Shown in pieces: positions 1-9,114 of a DNA stretch of 64,000 nucleotides (position 1 is the stretch's first letter; each line of letters opens with the position of its first letter). The DNA is from Candidatus Gastranaerophilales bacterium (GTDB lineage: Bacteria; Cyanobacteriota; Vampirovibrionia; Gastranaerophilales; Gastranaerophilaceae), in NCBI GenBank assembly GCA_944323475.1, contig CALUSQ010000001.1:62001-126000 (forward strand). The letters are read 5' to 3'. The notes under the pieces are model-generated. The model was not told the origin of the DNA. It saw nothing but the letters and a program-made list of their open reading frames with translations, and made no database searches. The position numbers and the translations under genes were made by a program.

Positions 1-199
1 CTTGAGGCGCTGTACCAATACTCGCAAATGGTGAAATAATTGTACCATCACCTATTTCACAATATTCAAGGTATGCATTTGGCATAATTGTAACATTATT
101 GCCAATTTTTACGCAATTACCAATCACCGCATTTGCACCTATTGTTACATTTTCACCAACAATAGCGTCGTCTGCAATTATCGCTCTTTTATCAATCAT
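1..199 (-). CDS. lpxA: UDP-N-acetylglucosamine acyltransferase (LpxA), N-terminal part, cut by window edge
   Basis: LpxA transfers a 3-hydroxyacyl chain from ACP to UDP-GlcNAc, the first step of lipid A synthesis in the cytoplasm. The visible 66 residues are left-handed beta-helix hexapeptide repeats (AIVGENVTIGANAVIG, then IGNNVTI and IGDGTI), ending with the family's typical FASIGTAPQ segment. The ATG at 199 follows an AAAGG ribosome site, and fabZ ends 19 bases upstream, so it is the fourth gene of the lpxD-lpxC-fabZ-lpxA operon. The catalytic histidine lies beyond the window, so activity cannot be judged. Hexapeptide repeats alone are not specific; the FASIG-PQ block and the operon make LpxA the best reading. 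Confidence 0.9.
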   Translation of the reverse strand, partial: MIDKRAIIADDAIVGENVTIGANAVIGNCVKIGNNVTIMPNAYLEYCEIGDGTIISPFASIGTAPQ

Positions 200-218
200 T
201 TATCAACCTTTCATCAAG

Positions 219-674
219 CTATACAACAGAAAAGATCATGTCTGCTGACATTGCCAACTGTCCGTCAACCATTGCTTTACCTTGTGATTTGATAATAGGT
301 CCTTTAACTTTAACAAGTTCAACTTCCATATCAAGTCTGTCACCAGGACGAACAATTCTTTTAAATCTGCAATTATCAATACCTGCATACACCACCAATT
401 TACCTTTGTATTCAGGCATAGTCATTAATATACCAGCTCCAAGTTGAGCAAGAGCTTCTGCCTGTAACACTCCAGGCATAATAGGGTTACCTGGGAAATG
501 ACCTTGGAAAAATGGTTCATTAAATGTAAGGTTTTTATAACCTTTTGAATATTTACCAGGAACACATTCTGTAATTCTATCAACGAGAAGGAAAGGATAA
601 CGATGAGGAATCATGCTCATTATTTCCATCACATCAAATTTTAAAGCTTGTTCATTAGTATTTTGTTCAGTCAT
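219..674 (-). CDS. fabZ: 3-hydroxyacyl-ACP dehydratase FabZ
   Basis: FabZ dehydrates 3-hydroxyacyl-ACP to trans-2-enoyl-ACP in fatty acid elongation, and so competes with LpxA/LpxD for the same substrates. The 151-residue length is normal. The hotdog-fold signature is complete: HRYPFLLVDRI near residue 24, the catalytic His in GHFPGNPIMPGV near residue 58, and the catalytic Glu in AEALAQ about 14 residues later. The start follows a GAGGAG ribosome site. It sits 26 bases after lpxC and 19 before lpxA, so it is co-transcribed with the lipid A genes, a linkage common in Gram-negative bacteria. Confidence 0.97.
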   Translation of the reverse strand: MTEQNTNEQALKFDVMEIMSMIPHRYPFLLVDRITECVPGKYSKGYKNLTFNEPFFQGHFPGNPIMPGVLQAEALAQLGAGILMTMPEYKGKLVVYAGIDNCRFKRIVRPGDRLDMEVELVKVKGPIIKSQGKAMVDGQLAMSADMIFSVV

Positions 675-700
675 CTATAACTCCTCTTTATATCTTATTA

Positions 701-1516
701 CTAACTCTCTTTTATTATTTTATCTTTCAAAAGCTTAGCTACTTTTACATGCACAGCGTGACCTGCTTCTTTTACAATCACTTCTGCTTTCAAGTCCAAA
801 GGATTGAAACCTGTCAAATAAAAATCACCGATTAAATCTAAAATTTTATGTTTTACTGGCTCAAAATCACTTTTTAGCTCAGTAGTATAACCGGTATCTG
901 TCATACCAACAGTATTTTCAATACTTACACCTCTGGCATAACCTGCAGCCTGCAACATTTCCAATTCTTTTAAATAACCAAATGTTCTAGCTTCGATAAT
1001 CTCATTAAGTTTGTCTTTTTCTAAAGAAACCCATCTGTGATTTAGTTCCTGATGATTAAAGTTAACGCTATATGTAACTTTAAATTCATCAGATGGTAAA
1101 ACTATCAAATGAGTTTTTCCATTCACATAAGTAACCGGTTCTTCAAGAACATATGACTCATTTGGTTCATTTTTAGCTTCTTTAAAAATTTCAACCCACT
1201 CTGCTGAACCACCACCAAGAATTGGCATTTCAAAATGCGACAAATAAACATCTATCGCTTCAATATGACAAATTGCACAAGCAGCCATGAAATGCTCAAT
1301 CAACATAACCTTTATGTCTTGATTTCCGATAACTGTACAATGTTCGGTAGAAACAACATTATCAACTGATGCTTCAACTACTTTGTCACCAACATGAAAA
1401 CGTATACCTTTCTTGTCAGAAGGGACAAGTCTTGCAGTACAATCCATGCCTGTCATCAAACTTTTTGAAGACACTTCTGTTTCTTTGAGTATTGTATTTA
1501 ATAATGTCATATTCAT
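701..1516 (-). CDS. lpxC: UDP-3-O-acyl-N-acetylglucosamine deacetylase LpxC
   Basis: LpxC is the zinc amidase that catalyses the committed step of lipid A synthesis. Two zinc ligands sit in KHKILDLIGDFYLTG (His and Asp, near residues 223-227) and the third is the His of IEHFMAA near residue 74, which also carries the catalytic Glu. HVKVAK near the C-terminus holds the further conserved histidine. At 271 residues it is somewhat shorter than the E. coli enzyme (about 305). The N-terminal block normally reading like GLHTGK is replaced by SLMTGMD. The start ATG shares one base with the lpxD stop (TAATG), implying translational coupling; a second ATG lies two codons in. Confidence 0.95.
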   Translation of the reverse strand: MNMTLLNTILKETEVSSKSLMTGMDCTARLVPSDKKGIRFHVGDKVVEASVDNVVSTEHCTVIGNQDIKVMLIEHFMAACAICHIEAIDVYLSHFEMPILGGGSAEWVEIFKEAKNEPNESYVLEEPVTYVNGKTHLIVLPSDEFKVTYSVNFNHQELNHRWVSLEKDKLNEIIEARTFGYLKELEMLQAAGYARGVSIENTVGMTDTGYTTELKSDFEPVKHKILDLIGDFYLTGFNPLDLKAEVIVKEAGHAVHVKVAKLLKDKIIKES

Positions 1517-2604
1517 TAATTGTCTCCTTGCTCAAAAGAATCAAGCAAATGCTCATATTTTTTAAACTTAGCAACTGCTTCCTCAGCAGATTTAAGCATT
1601 TTTAATTGTTTAATAAAATCTTTTCTTGGAACAGCCGGTGCTCCAATGATAATTGATTTTTCAGGAAATGATTTTGTAACACCAGCTTGAGCCATGACAA
1701 TAGAATCTGAACCAATTTCCAAATGGTCAGCAAGACCAGCTTGTCCTGCAATAACAACTCTATCACCAATTTTGCAGCTTCCTGCAATACCTGCTTGAGA
1801 AACAATCATACAAGCACTGCCAATTTTACAGTTGTGACCAACTTGAACAAGATTGTCCAATTTAGTTTGAGAACCAATTACAGTATTTTCAATTGTACCT
1901 CTATCAATACAAGTATTTGCACCGATTTCTACATCATCTTCTATTACAACACCACCAATAGAAGGGATTTTATACACTTTTTGTTTTGTATTAGATTCTT
2001 TTATTGATCCTTCTTTTCTTGCTTGTTCAATAACATCAGGATTTTCTGTTACAAAGCTAAATCCGTCAGCACCAATACTTACACCATGTTGCAAAATTAC
2101 TCTGTTGCCAATTTGAGAACAATCACCAATATTTACACCCGGATGGAAAAGACAATTGTCTCCAATTTTACAATTTTTGCCAATATAAATATTAGCCAAA
2201 AGTTTTGTATTATTTCCAATTACAGAATTTCTTGAAACAACAACATTAGGACCAATTGAAACATTTTCCCCAATTTTTGCTTCAGGATGTATAACAGCAC
2301 TCGGGTGGATTCCGACAGGAGCATCCGGTGCATCATAAAAAAGATGAAGAAGTTTCATCATTGCCAATCTTGGTCTTTCAACTTCAATTGTTGATATATG
2401 TTCAAAATTTACACCAAGAGGAACCAAAGCAACTTTAGCCTGTGTTTTTGCCAAATTTTCTATTTCTTCTTCTGACAAAGCCAAAGCCAAAGAATTTTCA
2501 TCACTCAAAAGCGGTGGTCTTAATTTATCAATTGATGCATCCGAAACTTTTGTAAGAATACCGCCGACTATTTCTGTAATTTCCTCTATTTTGTAAGTTT
2601 TCAT
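1516..2604 (-). CDS. lpxD: UDP-3-O-acylglucosamine N-acyltransferase LpxD
   Basis: LpxD adds the second acyl chain to UDP-3-O-acyl-glucosamine. The 362 residues show the usual layout: an N-terminal uridine-binding domain (to about residue 100) followed by many left-handed beta-helix hexads ([15 protein letters not shown] onward) and a short helical tail. The hallmark IGADGFSF occurs near residue 180, and the catalytic histidine is expected in [11 protein letters not shown] near residue 255. It is the first gene of the operon reading leftward. The 180 bases upstream hold the promoters of lpxD and of the divergent small gene at 2786. Confidence 0.96.
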   Translation of the reverse strand: MKTYKIEEITEIVGGILTKVSDASIDKLRPPLLSDENSLALALSEEEIENLAKTQAKVALVPLGVNFEHISTIEVERPRLAMMKLLHLFYDAPDAPVGIHPSAVIHPEAKIGENVSIGPNVVVSRNSVIGNNTKLLANIYIGKNCKIGDNCLFHPGVNIGDCSQIGNRVILQHGVSIGADGFSFVTENPDVIEQARKEGSIKESNTKQKVYKIPSIGGVVIEDDVEIGANTCIDRGTIENTVIGSQTKLDNLVQVGHNCKIGSACMIVSQAGIAGSCKIGDRVVIAGQAGLADHLEIGSDSIVMAQAGVTKSFPEKSIIIGAPAVPRKDFIKQLKMLKSAEEAVAKFKKYEHLLDSFEQGDN

Positions 2605-2713
2605 GTTTATACTCCTTAAACTGGTTAAGTCTTATTGTAATACCTTATAACAAAAATTACAAAAATTTTATATATATTTAATATCTTGCAATTGTAAACT
2701 TTTCTTAACAAAA

Positions 2714-2748
2714 TAAAAGTATATACGCAACTTTTTAAAAGTATATAC
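2714..2748. repeat. Two 13-bp direct repeats TAAAAGTATATAC in a divergent promoter region
   Basis: The sequence TAAAAGTATATAC occurs at 2714-2726 and again, identically, at 2736-2748. The start-to-start distance of 22 bp is about two helical turns. The pair lies between the divergent genes lpxD and the unknown gene at 2786, about 40 bases before the latter's start. The spacing would let two protein subunits bind one DNA face. It could instead be a repeated promoter element, since the motif is AT-rich. Confidence 0.5.
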
Positions 2749-2785
2749 CTTTATATATATAAGAGATATACAAGAGGACAAAAAT

Positions 2786-3061
2786 ATGGCAATCAATCCA
2801 GCAGGAAATACAAATAATAACAGAGGCGGCAACGGACAATTCAGACCATTATTAAGAAAAGCTCAACAAGAAAACAGACTTCAAGCAAATCTTGCAATTC
2901 TTGATCAAAAAGATATCAGAATGAGATTCAAAAATTCAAGAGATCCACTTTATATCGCATTTGATTATATCGATAACAGACCTGTACAAGAATTGGCTGT
3001 AGAATTTGTAAAAGATTCATTATTCGATATCGTAAACTTCATTTCTGGCGGTAAAAAATAA
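2786..3061 (+). CDS. Small conserved-looking protein of unknown function
   Basis: I do not recognise this 91-residue protein. It starts with a Gly/Asn-rich stretch (GNTNNNRGGNGQ), then a basic helix (RPLLRKAQQENRL), an acidic/aromatic segment (DPLYIAFDYIDNRP) and a hydrophobic C-terminal helix ending in GGKK. There is no signal peptide or membrane segment. The start has a good AGAGGA ribosome site and an unusually repeat-rich promoter region upstream, and the gene ends at a strong intrinsic terminator, so it is a single-gene unit and probably well expressed. The flexible basic N-terminus could suit nucleic-acid binding, but that is a guess. Confidence 0.8.
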   Translation: MAINPAGNTNNNRGGNGQFRPLLRKAQQENRLQANLAILDQKDIRMRFKNSRDPLYIAFDYIDNRPVQELAVEFVKDSLFDIVNFISGGKK

Positions 3062-3071
3062 CAAATAATAT

Positions 3072-3101
3072 AAAAAAAGACTGATAATATCAGTCTTTTT
3101 T
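3072..3101. terminator. Bidirectional intrinsic terminator
   Basis: GACTGATA and TATCAGTC form a near-perfect hairpin at 3079-3095, flanked by seven A on the left and six T on the right. It therefore ends both the forward gene at 2786 and nth on the reverse strand. The nth stop codon lies inside the right arm. Confidence 0.9.
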
Positions 3102-3752
3102 ATTACTATTTTTTTGAAAAGTTGCGCAATACTCATTGATAGGACAACTTTCACACATGGGTCTTTGAGGTTTACAGAGATTTTGCCCGAAAGTGACAAG
3201 AATAGTATTTATATCTAACCAATATTTTTGAGGCAAAATTTTTCTTAAAGCCATTTCAGTTTCATCCGGAGTATCTGTTTTTACCAAGCCCAGACGATTT
3301 GATATTCTATGAACATGAACATCAACACATATTGCAGGAGAATCAAATCCTTTTGCCATGACTAGATTTGCCGTTTTTCGTCCTACACCTTTAAATTTTA
3401 CCAACTCATCAATTGAATTTGGAACTTTACTGTTATATTTTTCAACAAGCTCTTTTGATATATCAAGAATTTGTTGAGCTTTATTTTTGTAAAAGCCAAC
3501 AGGATAAATTGCTTTTGCCAAAGTATCGACATCAACACTCAAAAAATCTTCCGGTTTTGTTCCAAGTTGCAACATTCTCAAAGAACAAGGATAAGTTGTT
3601 TTGTCGTTTGTTCTTAAACTTAATATACAGCATATCAAAACTTTAAAAGGATCATGAAACTCTTCCATCATTTTTACAAATTCTGTTTGAGGAAGATTTG
3701 CCTTTTTAATTCCATTTACAATTTTATCTATATTATCTATAGCTCTTTTCAT
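3090..3752 (-). CDS. nth: Endonuclease III (DNA glycosylase/AP lyase)
   Basis: Nth removes oxidised pyrimidines and nicks abasic sites. The helix-hairpin-helix is present with the catalytic Lys in VGRKTAN, and the catalytic Asp follows in CVDVHVHRISNRLG. The C-terminal [4Fe-4S] loop has the exact spacing C-x6-C-x2-C-x5-C. I start it at the ATG at 3752 (MKRAIDNIDK, 220 residues, close to the E. coli length). The longer reading to 3782 would run through the upstream ferredoxin terminator and has no ribosome site. The stop codon lies inside the downstream terminator hairpin. Confidence 0.95.
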   Translation of the reverse strand: MKRAIDNIDKIVNGIKKANLPQTEFVKMMEEFHDPFKVLICCILSLRTNDKTTYPCSLRMLQLGTKPEDFLSVDVDTLAKAIYPVGFYKNKAQQILDISKELVEKYNSKVPNSIDELVKFKGVGRKTANLVMAKGFDSPAICVDVHVHRISNRLGLVKTDTPDETEMALRKILPQKYWLDINTILVTFGQNLCKPQRPMCESCPINEYCATFQKNSNKKD

Positions 3753-3770
3753 AGTATATTTATAGCAAAA

Positions 3771-3800
3771 AACAGCCTCCATGAAAACATGAAGGCTGTT
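3771..3800 (-). terminator. Intrinsic terminator of the ferredoxin gene
   Basis: On the reverse strand AACAGCC pairs with GGCTGTT around a loop region containing CATG/CATG, followed by a run of T. It lies 28 bases after the ferredoxin stop and directly before nth, so the small ferredoxin message is monocistronic. Confidence 0.85.
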
Positions 3801-3827
3801 TTAACTTTTATTTATCGTTAGTAAAAA

Positions 3828-4007
3828 CTATTCTTCTACTTCGATAACACCTACTGGGCAAGATTCAGCAGCTTCTTTAACGCAATCTTCATTACCAGCA
3901 ACAGCAGCTTCGTTAACTACAGCTGTGTCTTCGATAGAAAATACTGCATCGCAAACTGATTCGCATGCGCCGCAAGCTATGCATCCGTCATTAATTTTTA
4001 CTTTCAT
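3828..4007 (-). CDS. [4Fe-4S] ferredoxin, single-cluster Thermotoga type
   Basis: This 59-residue acidic protein is a low-potential electron carrier. Cluster ligands are Cys9, Cys12 and Cys15 (CIACGAC) plus Cys50 in ESCPVGVIEVEE. Two further cysteines, Cys19 and Cys42, sit where the one-cluster Thermotoga maritima ferredoxin has a disulfide. The second CxxCxxC motif of two-cluster clostridial ferredoxins is absent. A strong AAGGAGA ribosome site precedes the ATG at 4007, and its own terminator follows. The partner oxidoreductase is not in the window. Confidence 0.93.
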   Translation of the reverse strand: MKVKINDGCIACGACESVCDAVFSIEDTAVVNEAAVAGNEDCVKEAAESCPVGVIEVEE

Positions 4008-4035
4008 TTCTTTCTCCTTTTAAATTAATTAATAA

Positions 4036-4051
4036 TAGGGGGGACACCCTA
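4036..4051. other. GC-rich hairpin in the ferredoxin leader
   Basis: TAGGG and CCCTA can pair around GGGACA, a local GC-rich patch in an otherwise AT-only spacer 30-45 bases upstream of the ferredoxin start. It may shape the 5' untranslated region. I know no family that fits it. Confidence 0.3.
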
Positions 4052-4105
4052 CGGTAATTTATTATACAAAAAAATTAAAAAAATACAAAAAATTTAATAC
4101 TATTT

Positions 4106-4768
4106 TTAGCAGTCAGTTTTAGCAGAAGTTGTAATATCTAACTTTTCTTTAATTTCTGCAACTTCATAAGTAAGTCTGTTTAATTGACATTTGATTGGGT
4201 CAGGCATCCTGTTATGCTGCAACTGTCCATCTACCATAACTCTTTGATGGACAACTCTACCAGGAATACCAACAACCGTACAATCAGCAGGGACATCATC
4301 AACAACAACCGAACCAGCACCGATTCTGGAATTTTTTCCTATAGTAAGATTACCAAGCACCTTTGCCCCAGCCCCGATTGTAACATTATTCTCTACAGTT
4401 GGATGTCTTTTACCATGTTCTTTACCGGTACCACCAAGAGTAACACCTTGATACAAAAGTACATCATCACCTATATATGTTGTTTCACCTATCACTACAC
4501 CCATCCCATGATCAATAAAAAATCTCCTGCCAATTCTTGCTCCGGGATGTATCTCTATGCCTGTAAATATTCTGCTCCAATAAGATATTAAACGAGGTAT
4601 AACAGGAATACCCCAATATCTGAGTTTGTGAGCAATTCTGTGTGCAATAAGTGCATGCAAACCAGGATAACAAAGAAAAACTTCAACTATATTGTTTGCT
4701 GCAGGGTCTTTGTCATAAATTGTTTGTATATCTTCTTTTATCTGTTTTATTGCACGAGCAAAAAGCAT
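4106..4768 (-). CDS. cysE: Serine O-acetyltransferase
   Basis: CysE makes O-acetylserine from serine and acetyl-CoA for cysteine synthesis. The N-terminal helical part (IKEDIQTIYDKDPAA) is followed by the left-handed beta-helix with the signature IHPGARIGRRFFIDHG, which holds the catalytic Asp-His, then YQGVTLGGTG and RHPTVENNVTIGAGA. I use the ATG at 4768, preceded by AAGGAG 13 bases upstream, giving 220 residues; the longer frame opens with TTG. It follows cysK by about 35 bases and forms a cysK-cysE unit. CysE usually binds CysK through its C-terminal Ile, but this tail ends TDC, so complex formation is uncertain. Confidence 0.94.
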   Translation of the reverse strand: MLFARAIKQIKEDIQTIYDKDPAANNIVEVFLCYPGLHALIAHRIAHKLRYWGIPVIPRLISYWSRIFTGIEIHPGARIGRRFFIDHGMGVVIGETTYIGDDVLLYQGVTLGGTGKEHGKRHPTVENNVTIGAGAKVLGNLTIGKNSRIGAGSVVVDDVPADCTVVGIPGRVVHQRVMVDGQLQHNRMPDPIKCQLNRLTYEVAEIKEKLDITTSAKTDC

Positions 4769-4802
4769 ATTATATTTTAAACTCCTTATATAATTATTCA
4801 AA

Positions 4803-5741
4803 TTATTTTATTTCGCATAATGGAGTAGACAAATATCTTTCTCCATAGTCACATGTAATAGCAACAATAAGTTTATCTGCATTTTCTGGTCTTTTGGCAA
4901 TATCCAATGCCGCTTTCACATTTGCACCTGAAGAAATACCGCAACAGATACCTTCTTGTTTAGACATCTTAATAGCAGTTTCAATAGAATCTTTTGTTGA
5001 TACAGTAACAATCTCATCTATTACATTAAGATTCAAATTTTGAGGAATAAAATTTGCACCTATACCTTGAATGCCATGTGGTGCGGATTTACCTTCAGAA
5101 ACCAAAGGGCTTTCAGACGGTTCTACTGCAATAATTTTTATATTAGGATTAAATTCTTTCAATGCTTTTCCTACACCTGATACAGTACCTCCAGTTCCAA
5201 AAGACGCAACAAAAATATCAACTTTCCCGTCTGTATCTTTAATAATTTCTTGAGCTGTAGTTGTTTCATGTATTTGAGAATTAGCAGGATTTGAAAACTG
5301 TGAAGGTATAAAACTTTTTTCAAAATGTTCAGCCGCCTGCATAGCAGCATTAACTGCCCCTTTCATTCCTTGTGCAGAAGGAGTAAGCACAAGATCTGCA
5401 CCATATGCAGAAAGCATTTTTCTTCTTTCAACACTCATACTTTCAGGCATTGTTAAAACAAGTTTATAACCTTTTACTGCACAAACTAGAGCTAATCCGA
5501 TGCCTGTATTACCGCTTGTAGGCTCAACTATCACAGTATCTTTATCAATTAATCCTTCTTTTTCTGCTTTTTCTATCATATTTAAAGCAGCCCTGTCTTT
5601 AACGGAATTTCCAGGATTAAAATATTCAAGTTTTACAACAACATCAGCATTTGTGTCATTTATTTTATTTAATCTCACTAATGGTGTATTACCAATCAAC
5701 TCTAAAATATTTTCATGTATATTTGCTTTAATTTTTTCCAT
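4803..5741 (-). CDS. cysK: Cysteine synthase A (O-acetylserine sulfhydrylase)
   Basis: CysK is a PLP enzyme joining O-acetylserine and sulfide to make cysteine. The PLP lysine sits in NSVKDRAA near residue 45. The substrate loop is EPTSGNTGIG, the phosphate-binding loop is GTGGTVSGVG, and GISSGAN and GERYLST close the fold. At 312 residues it matches the family. It is first in the cysK-cysE pair and lies just downstream of tyrS (21 bases), so all three may share a transcript that starts upstream of tyrS. Confidence 0.96.
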   Translation of the reverse strand: MEKIKANIHENILELIGNTPLVRLNKINDTNADVVVKLEYFNPGNSVKDRAALNMIEKAEKEGLIDKDTVIVEPTSGNTGIGLALVCAVKGYKLVLTMPESMSVERRKMLSAYGADLVLTPSAQGMKGAVNAAMQAAEHFEKSFIPSQFSNPANSQIHETTTAQEIIKDTDGKVDIFVASFGTGGTVSGVGKALKEFNPNIKIIAVEPSESPLVSEGKSAPHGIQGIGANFIPQNLNLNVIDEIVTVSTKDSIETAIKMSKQEGICCGISSGANVKAALDIAKRPENADKLIVAITCDYGERYLSTPLCEIK

Positions 5742-5762
5742 AGTAAAACCCTTATATTTTTA

Positions 5763-6992
5763 CTATTTTTCAAGTTTCATATATTTTCTCTTACCGGCTT
5801 GCAAAACTTTTGGTAATGAAGAAGTTTCAACAATATAAGCAATATCTGTAACTTTTTCATTATCAAGTTTTACACCGCCTTGAGCAATTAGTCTTTTGGC
5901 TTCACCTTTACTGGATACAAAGCCTAACTCAACAAGCAAGTCTAAAATATTTTTGTCAGTTTCTAATTTATATGAAGCAATATCCTCAGGAATTCCTTTA
6001 TTTTGAACAACATTGACAAACTCGTCTTGAGCTTTTTTAGTTTCTTCATCACTATGATATTCATTAGTGATTGTATAAGCCAATTCCATTTTTATATTTC
6101 TAGGATTTTCAGTTTTTAAACGATTTTCAATATTTTTTAGCTCTTCATCAGTAACATCAGTTAACAAAGAGTAATAACGCATAATTAAAGTATCAGGAAT
6201 AGACATCAATTTTCCATACATATCCTTTGCACTATCAGTCAAAGAAATACAATGTTCCGGATAGGTCTTTGACATCTTAACAAGCCCATCAGTCCCTTCC
6301 AACAGTGGCAATAACATTACCATTTGGGGATTTGGTTTTCCATAAGCTGTTTGTATTTCACGACCTAAAAGCACATTAAATCTCTGATCAGTACCGCCAA
6401 TTTCAATATCAGCATCAATAGCAACTGAATCATAAGCTTGCATAAGAGGATAGAAAAATTCATGAATTGCAATAGGTTTACCTTCAGCATAACGTTTGGC
6501 AAAATCATCACGAGTCATCATCTGCGCAACTGTAACGTTAGAAGCAAGTCTGAGCAAATCTGTCAATTTCATCGGATGCAGCCAATCAGCATTATTTACT
6601 ACCTCTGCTTTTGATGTATCAAGAACTTTTGACATTTGTTCAAAATAGGTTTTTGCATTCTCTTCAACTTGCTCTTTTGTTAAGGCAGGTCTTGTCTCAG
6701 ATTTACCTGAAGGGTCACCAACCATAGCAGTAGCACCACCAACTAAAAGAACAATTTTATGCCCCAATTCTTGGAACTTTTTGAGTTTTCTCATTACTAC
6801 AGTATGTCCCAAATGTAAATCAGGACGAGTAGGATCCATACCAAGTTTTACTCTAATAGGTTTACCGGATTCAGCAGATTTTTGCATTTTTATAGCAAGT
6901 TCTTTAATACCGCCAGGCAAAAGTTCAGCACCTCTTGATACAGACTCTGCCTGTTTTATAAATTCTTCTTTTAATTGAAATTTTTCTTCCAT
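5763..6992 (-). CDS. tyrS: Tyrosyl-tRNA synthetase
   Basis: This class I synthetase charges tRNA-Tyr. The HIGH motif appears as HLGH in MDPTRPDLHLGHTVV near residue 60, the tyrosine pocket includes QAYDSVAIDADIEIGGTDQR, and the second signature is VKMSKTYPEH. An S4-like RNA-binding domain ends the protein (EAKRLIAQGGVKLDN). The 409 residues and motif wording resemble the TyrZ-type rather than the E. coli type. A strong terminator upstream (7069-7099) isolates it from clpX, so it needs its own promoter in the AT-rich 75-base gap. Confidence 0.96.
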   Translation of the reverse strand: MEEKFQLKEEFIKQAESVSRGAELLPGGIKELAIKMQKSAESGKPIRVKLGMDPTRPDLHLGHTVVMRKLKKFQELGHKIVLLVGGATAMVGDPSGKSETRPALTKEQVEENAKTYFEQMSKVLDTSKAEVVNNADWLHPMKLTDLLRLASNVTVAQMMTRDDFAKRYAEGKPIAIHEFFYPLMQAYDSVAIDADIEIGGTDQRFNVLLGREIQTAYGKPNPQMVMLLPLLEGTDGLVKMSKTYPEHCISLTDSAKDMYGKLMSIPDTLIMRYYSLLTDVTDEELKNIENRLKTENPRNIKMELAYTITNEYHSDEETKKAQDEFVNVVQNKGIPEDIASYKLETDKNILDLLVELGFVSSKGEAKRLIAQGGVKLDNEKVTDIAYIVETSSLPKVLQAGKRKYMKLEK

Positions 6993-7068
6993 AAATATAT
7001 CCTCGATTAATTCTTTTTTAATATTGTAGCAAAAAAAATACTAACTAGTATTGAAAATATTTACAAAA

Positions 7069-7099
7069 TAAAAGACCTCTTAAAGTAAGAGGTCTTTTA
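7069..7099 (-). terminator. Intrinsic terminator after clpX
   Basis: A perfect 14-bp stem (TAAAAGACCTCTTA with its complement) around a 3-base loop lies 15 bases past the clpX stop and ends the tig-clpP-clpX unit. The A/T-rich arms give a tail in both directions, but no forward gene ends here. Confidence 0.92.
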
Positions 7100-7113
7100 T
7101 TAAAAAATTAGAA

Positions 7114-8433
7114 TTAAGCTATTTCCTCATGTTCATCAATTTCAGAAGTATGTTTTTGAGGGAGTTTTATTAACTCAGCAACTTTATCACGTTTTTTAAC
7201 CATCTCTGCGGTTACTGTAAATTCCTTAATATTCTCTTGAGAAGGAACTTCATACATGATATTGAGCATAAGTTCTTCCACTATTGAACGAAGAGCTCTA
7301 GCTCCAGTTTTACGTTTAATAGCTTCTTTAGCTATCAATTCAATAGCTTCAGGTTCAAATTTCAAATCAACATTATCCATTTTTAACAAGCATTGATATT
7401 GTTTAATAATAGCATTTTTAGGCTCTGTCAAAATCATCTTTAATGTAGCTTCATCCAATTGATCAAGTACAGCATAAATTGGAACACGACCAATAAATTC
7501 TGGAATAAGACCAAATTTAAGAAGATCTTCGGGTTGTAGCTTTTTAAGCATTTTTTGTGCAGCAATTTCTTTTTCTGCAGCAGTTGCAGGAGCTTTGGCC
7601 CCAAAGCCTAAAGAAGTACCTTCGCCTGCTCTTCTTTCAACAATTTTATCCAAACCTACAAAAGCACCGCCTACAATAAACAAGATATTTTTAGTATCAA
7701 TTTGTATAAATTCTTGATGAGGATGTTTTCTACCGCCTTGAGGTGGAACGTTGGCAACAGTACCTTCAATCATTTTTAAAAGAGCCTGTTGTACACCTTC
7801 ACCAGAAACGTCTCTTGTTATGCTAGGATTTTCTGATTTTCTTGCAATTTTATCAATTTCATCGATATAGATAATACCTCTTTCTGCTTTTTGAGCATCA
7901 AATTCAGCACTTTGATAAAGACGAAGAAGTATATTTTCTACATCATCACCAACATAACCTGCTTCAGTAAGTGTAGTCGCATCAGCTACTGCAAATGGAA
8001 CATCAAGCATTTTGGCCAACGTTTGAGCCAAAAGTGTTTTACCTGAACCAGTCGGACCAACTAAAAGTATATTACTTTTTTGTATTTCAATACCAGTATT
8101 ATCTTTTTCAGTTGTGTTATGAGCAATTCTCTTATAATGGTTATAAACAGCAACAGAAAGAACTTTTTTAGCATCATCTTGACCAACAATATGTTCGTCT
8201 AAGTATGCTTTGATTTCATGCGGCTTTGGAACTGAAGAAATATCAGCTTCTTTGTGTTCTTCTTTGTCGCCTTTTTCTTTATTTTCAAAAAATTCTTCGT
8301 CTAATATTTCATTACACAATTCTACACATTCATCGCAGATATAAACTTCAGGGCCGGCAATAAGTTTTTTTACTTGGTCCTGAGTCTTACCGCAAAATGA
8401 ACATTTTAAACGACTATCATCGTGTTTTGGCAT
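7114..8433 (-). CDS. clpX: ATP-dependent Clp protease unfoldase subunit ClpX
   Basis: ClpX is the hexameric AAA+ unfoldase that feeds ClpP. The N-terminal zinc domain has CSFCGK and CDECVELC (residues 11-40). Walker A is GPTGSGKT, the pore loop is GYVGDD, Walker B is IIYIDEIDK and the RKH loop is RKHPHQEF. The length of 439 is slightly above E. coli (424), with an acidic/lysine linker after the zinc domain. It follows clpP by 26 bases in the classic tig-clpP-clpX order and ends at a strong terminator. Confidence 0.98.
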   Translation of the reverse strand: MPKHDDSRLKCSFCGKTQDQVKKLIAGPEVYICDECVELCNEILDEEFFENKEKGDKEEHKEADISSVPKPHEIKAYLDEHIVGQDDAKKVLSVAVYNHYKRIAHNTTEKDNTGIEIQKSNILLVGPTGSGKTLLAQTLAKMLDVPFAVADATTLTEAGYVGDDVENILLRLYQSAEFDAQKAERGIIYIDEIDKIARKSENPSITRDVSGEGVQQALLKMIEGTVANVPPQGGRKHPHQEFIQIDTKNILFIVGGAFVGLDKIVERRAGEGTSLGFGAKAPATAAEKEIAAQKMLKKLQPEDLLKFGLIPEFIGRVPIYAVLDQLDEATLKMILTEPKNAIIKQYQCLLKMDNVDLKFEPEAIELIAKEAIKRKTGARALRSIVEELMLNIMYEVPSQENIKEFTVTAEMVKKRDKVAELIKLPQKHTSEIDEHEEIA

Positions 8434-8459
8434 TAGTAGCCTCCTGAATTATTATCTAA

Positions 8460-9059
8460 TTATTCGGATTTTTTAATCTTATCCATTGAAACAACTTTAT
8501 CAATCATACCGTATTCCAATGCTTCTTCCGGAGTCATGATATAATCTCTGTCAGTGTCTTTTTCAATCTTTTTAATAGATTGACCAGTATTTGAAGCAAG
8601 AATTTCGTTCAATGCTTTTTTAATTCTCAAAATTTCAGCAGCTTGAATTTCAATATCTGTAGCTTGACCTTGAGCGCCACCCAAAGGTTGGTGAATCAAT
8701 ACTCTGGAATGAGGTAAAGCAAGTCTCTTACCTTTAGTACCAGAAGAAAGAAGAAAAGCACCCATAGATGCTGCCTGACCAAGACAGATAGTAGAAACGT
8801 CAGAACGGATGTGCTGCATTGTATCATATATAGCAAAACCAGCAGTAACACTACCACCAGGTGAATTGATGTATAACATAATATCTTTTTCAGGATTTTC
8901 AGAATCCAAAAGAAGCATTTGTGCAACTACAAGGTTTGCAACCATATCATCTATAGGAGTACCAAGAAAAATAATTCTTTCTCTCAATAATCTTGAAAAT
9001 ATGTCAAATGCGCGTTCACCACGGCTTGATTGTTCTACTACTGTTGGTACAAAGCTCAT
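8460..9059 (-). CDS. clpP: ATP-dependent Clp protease proteolytic subunit ClpP
   Basis: ClpP is the tetradecameric serine protease of the Clp complexes. The triad is visible: Ser in [10 protein letters not shown] near residue 99, His in [11 protein letters not shown] near residue 124, and Asp in [13 protein letters not shown] near residue 173. At 199 residues the length is typical. It lies 55 bases after tig and 26 before clpX. Only this ClpP copy is seen, unlike the multi-clpP sets of many cyanobacteria. Confidence 0.98.
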   Translation of the reverse strand: MSFVPTVVEQSSRGERAFDIFSRLLRERIIFLGTPIDDMVANLVVAQMLLLDSENPEKDIMLYINSPGGSVTAGFAIYDTMQHIRSDVSTICLGQAASMGAFLLSSGTKGKRLALPHSRVLIHQPLGGAQGQATDIEIQAAEILRIKKALNEILASNTGQSIKKIEKDTDRDYIMTPEEALEYGMIDKVVSMDKIKKSE

Positions 9060-9114
9060 AAATTTGCCCTTTCGATTTAATTATCTCTAACTGATTATTT
9101 ACTATTATTATAAT

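Noticed and set aside
3753-3782. Longer N-terminus for nth (start at 3782)
   Set aside because: It runs through the ferredoxin terminator and lacks a ribosome site; the ATG at 3752 fits the family.
8696-8926. 76-residue reverse frame inside clpP
   Set aside because: It is an out-of-frame shadow of clpP with no start signal.
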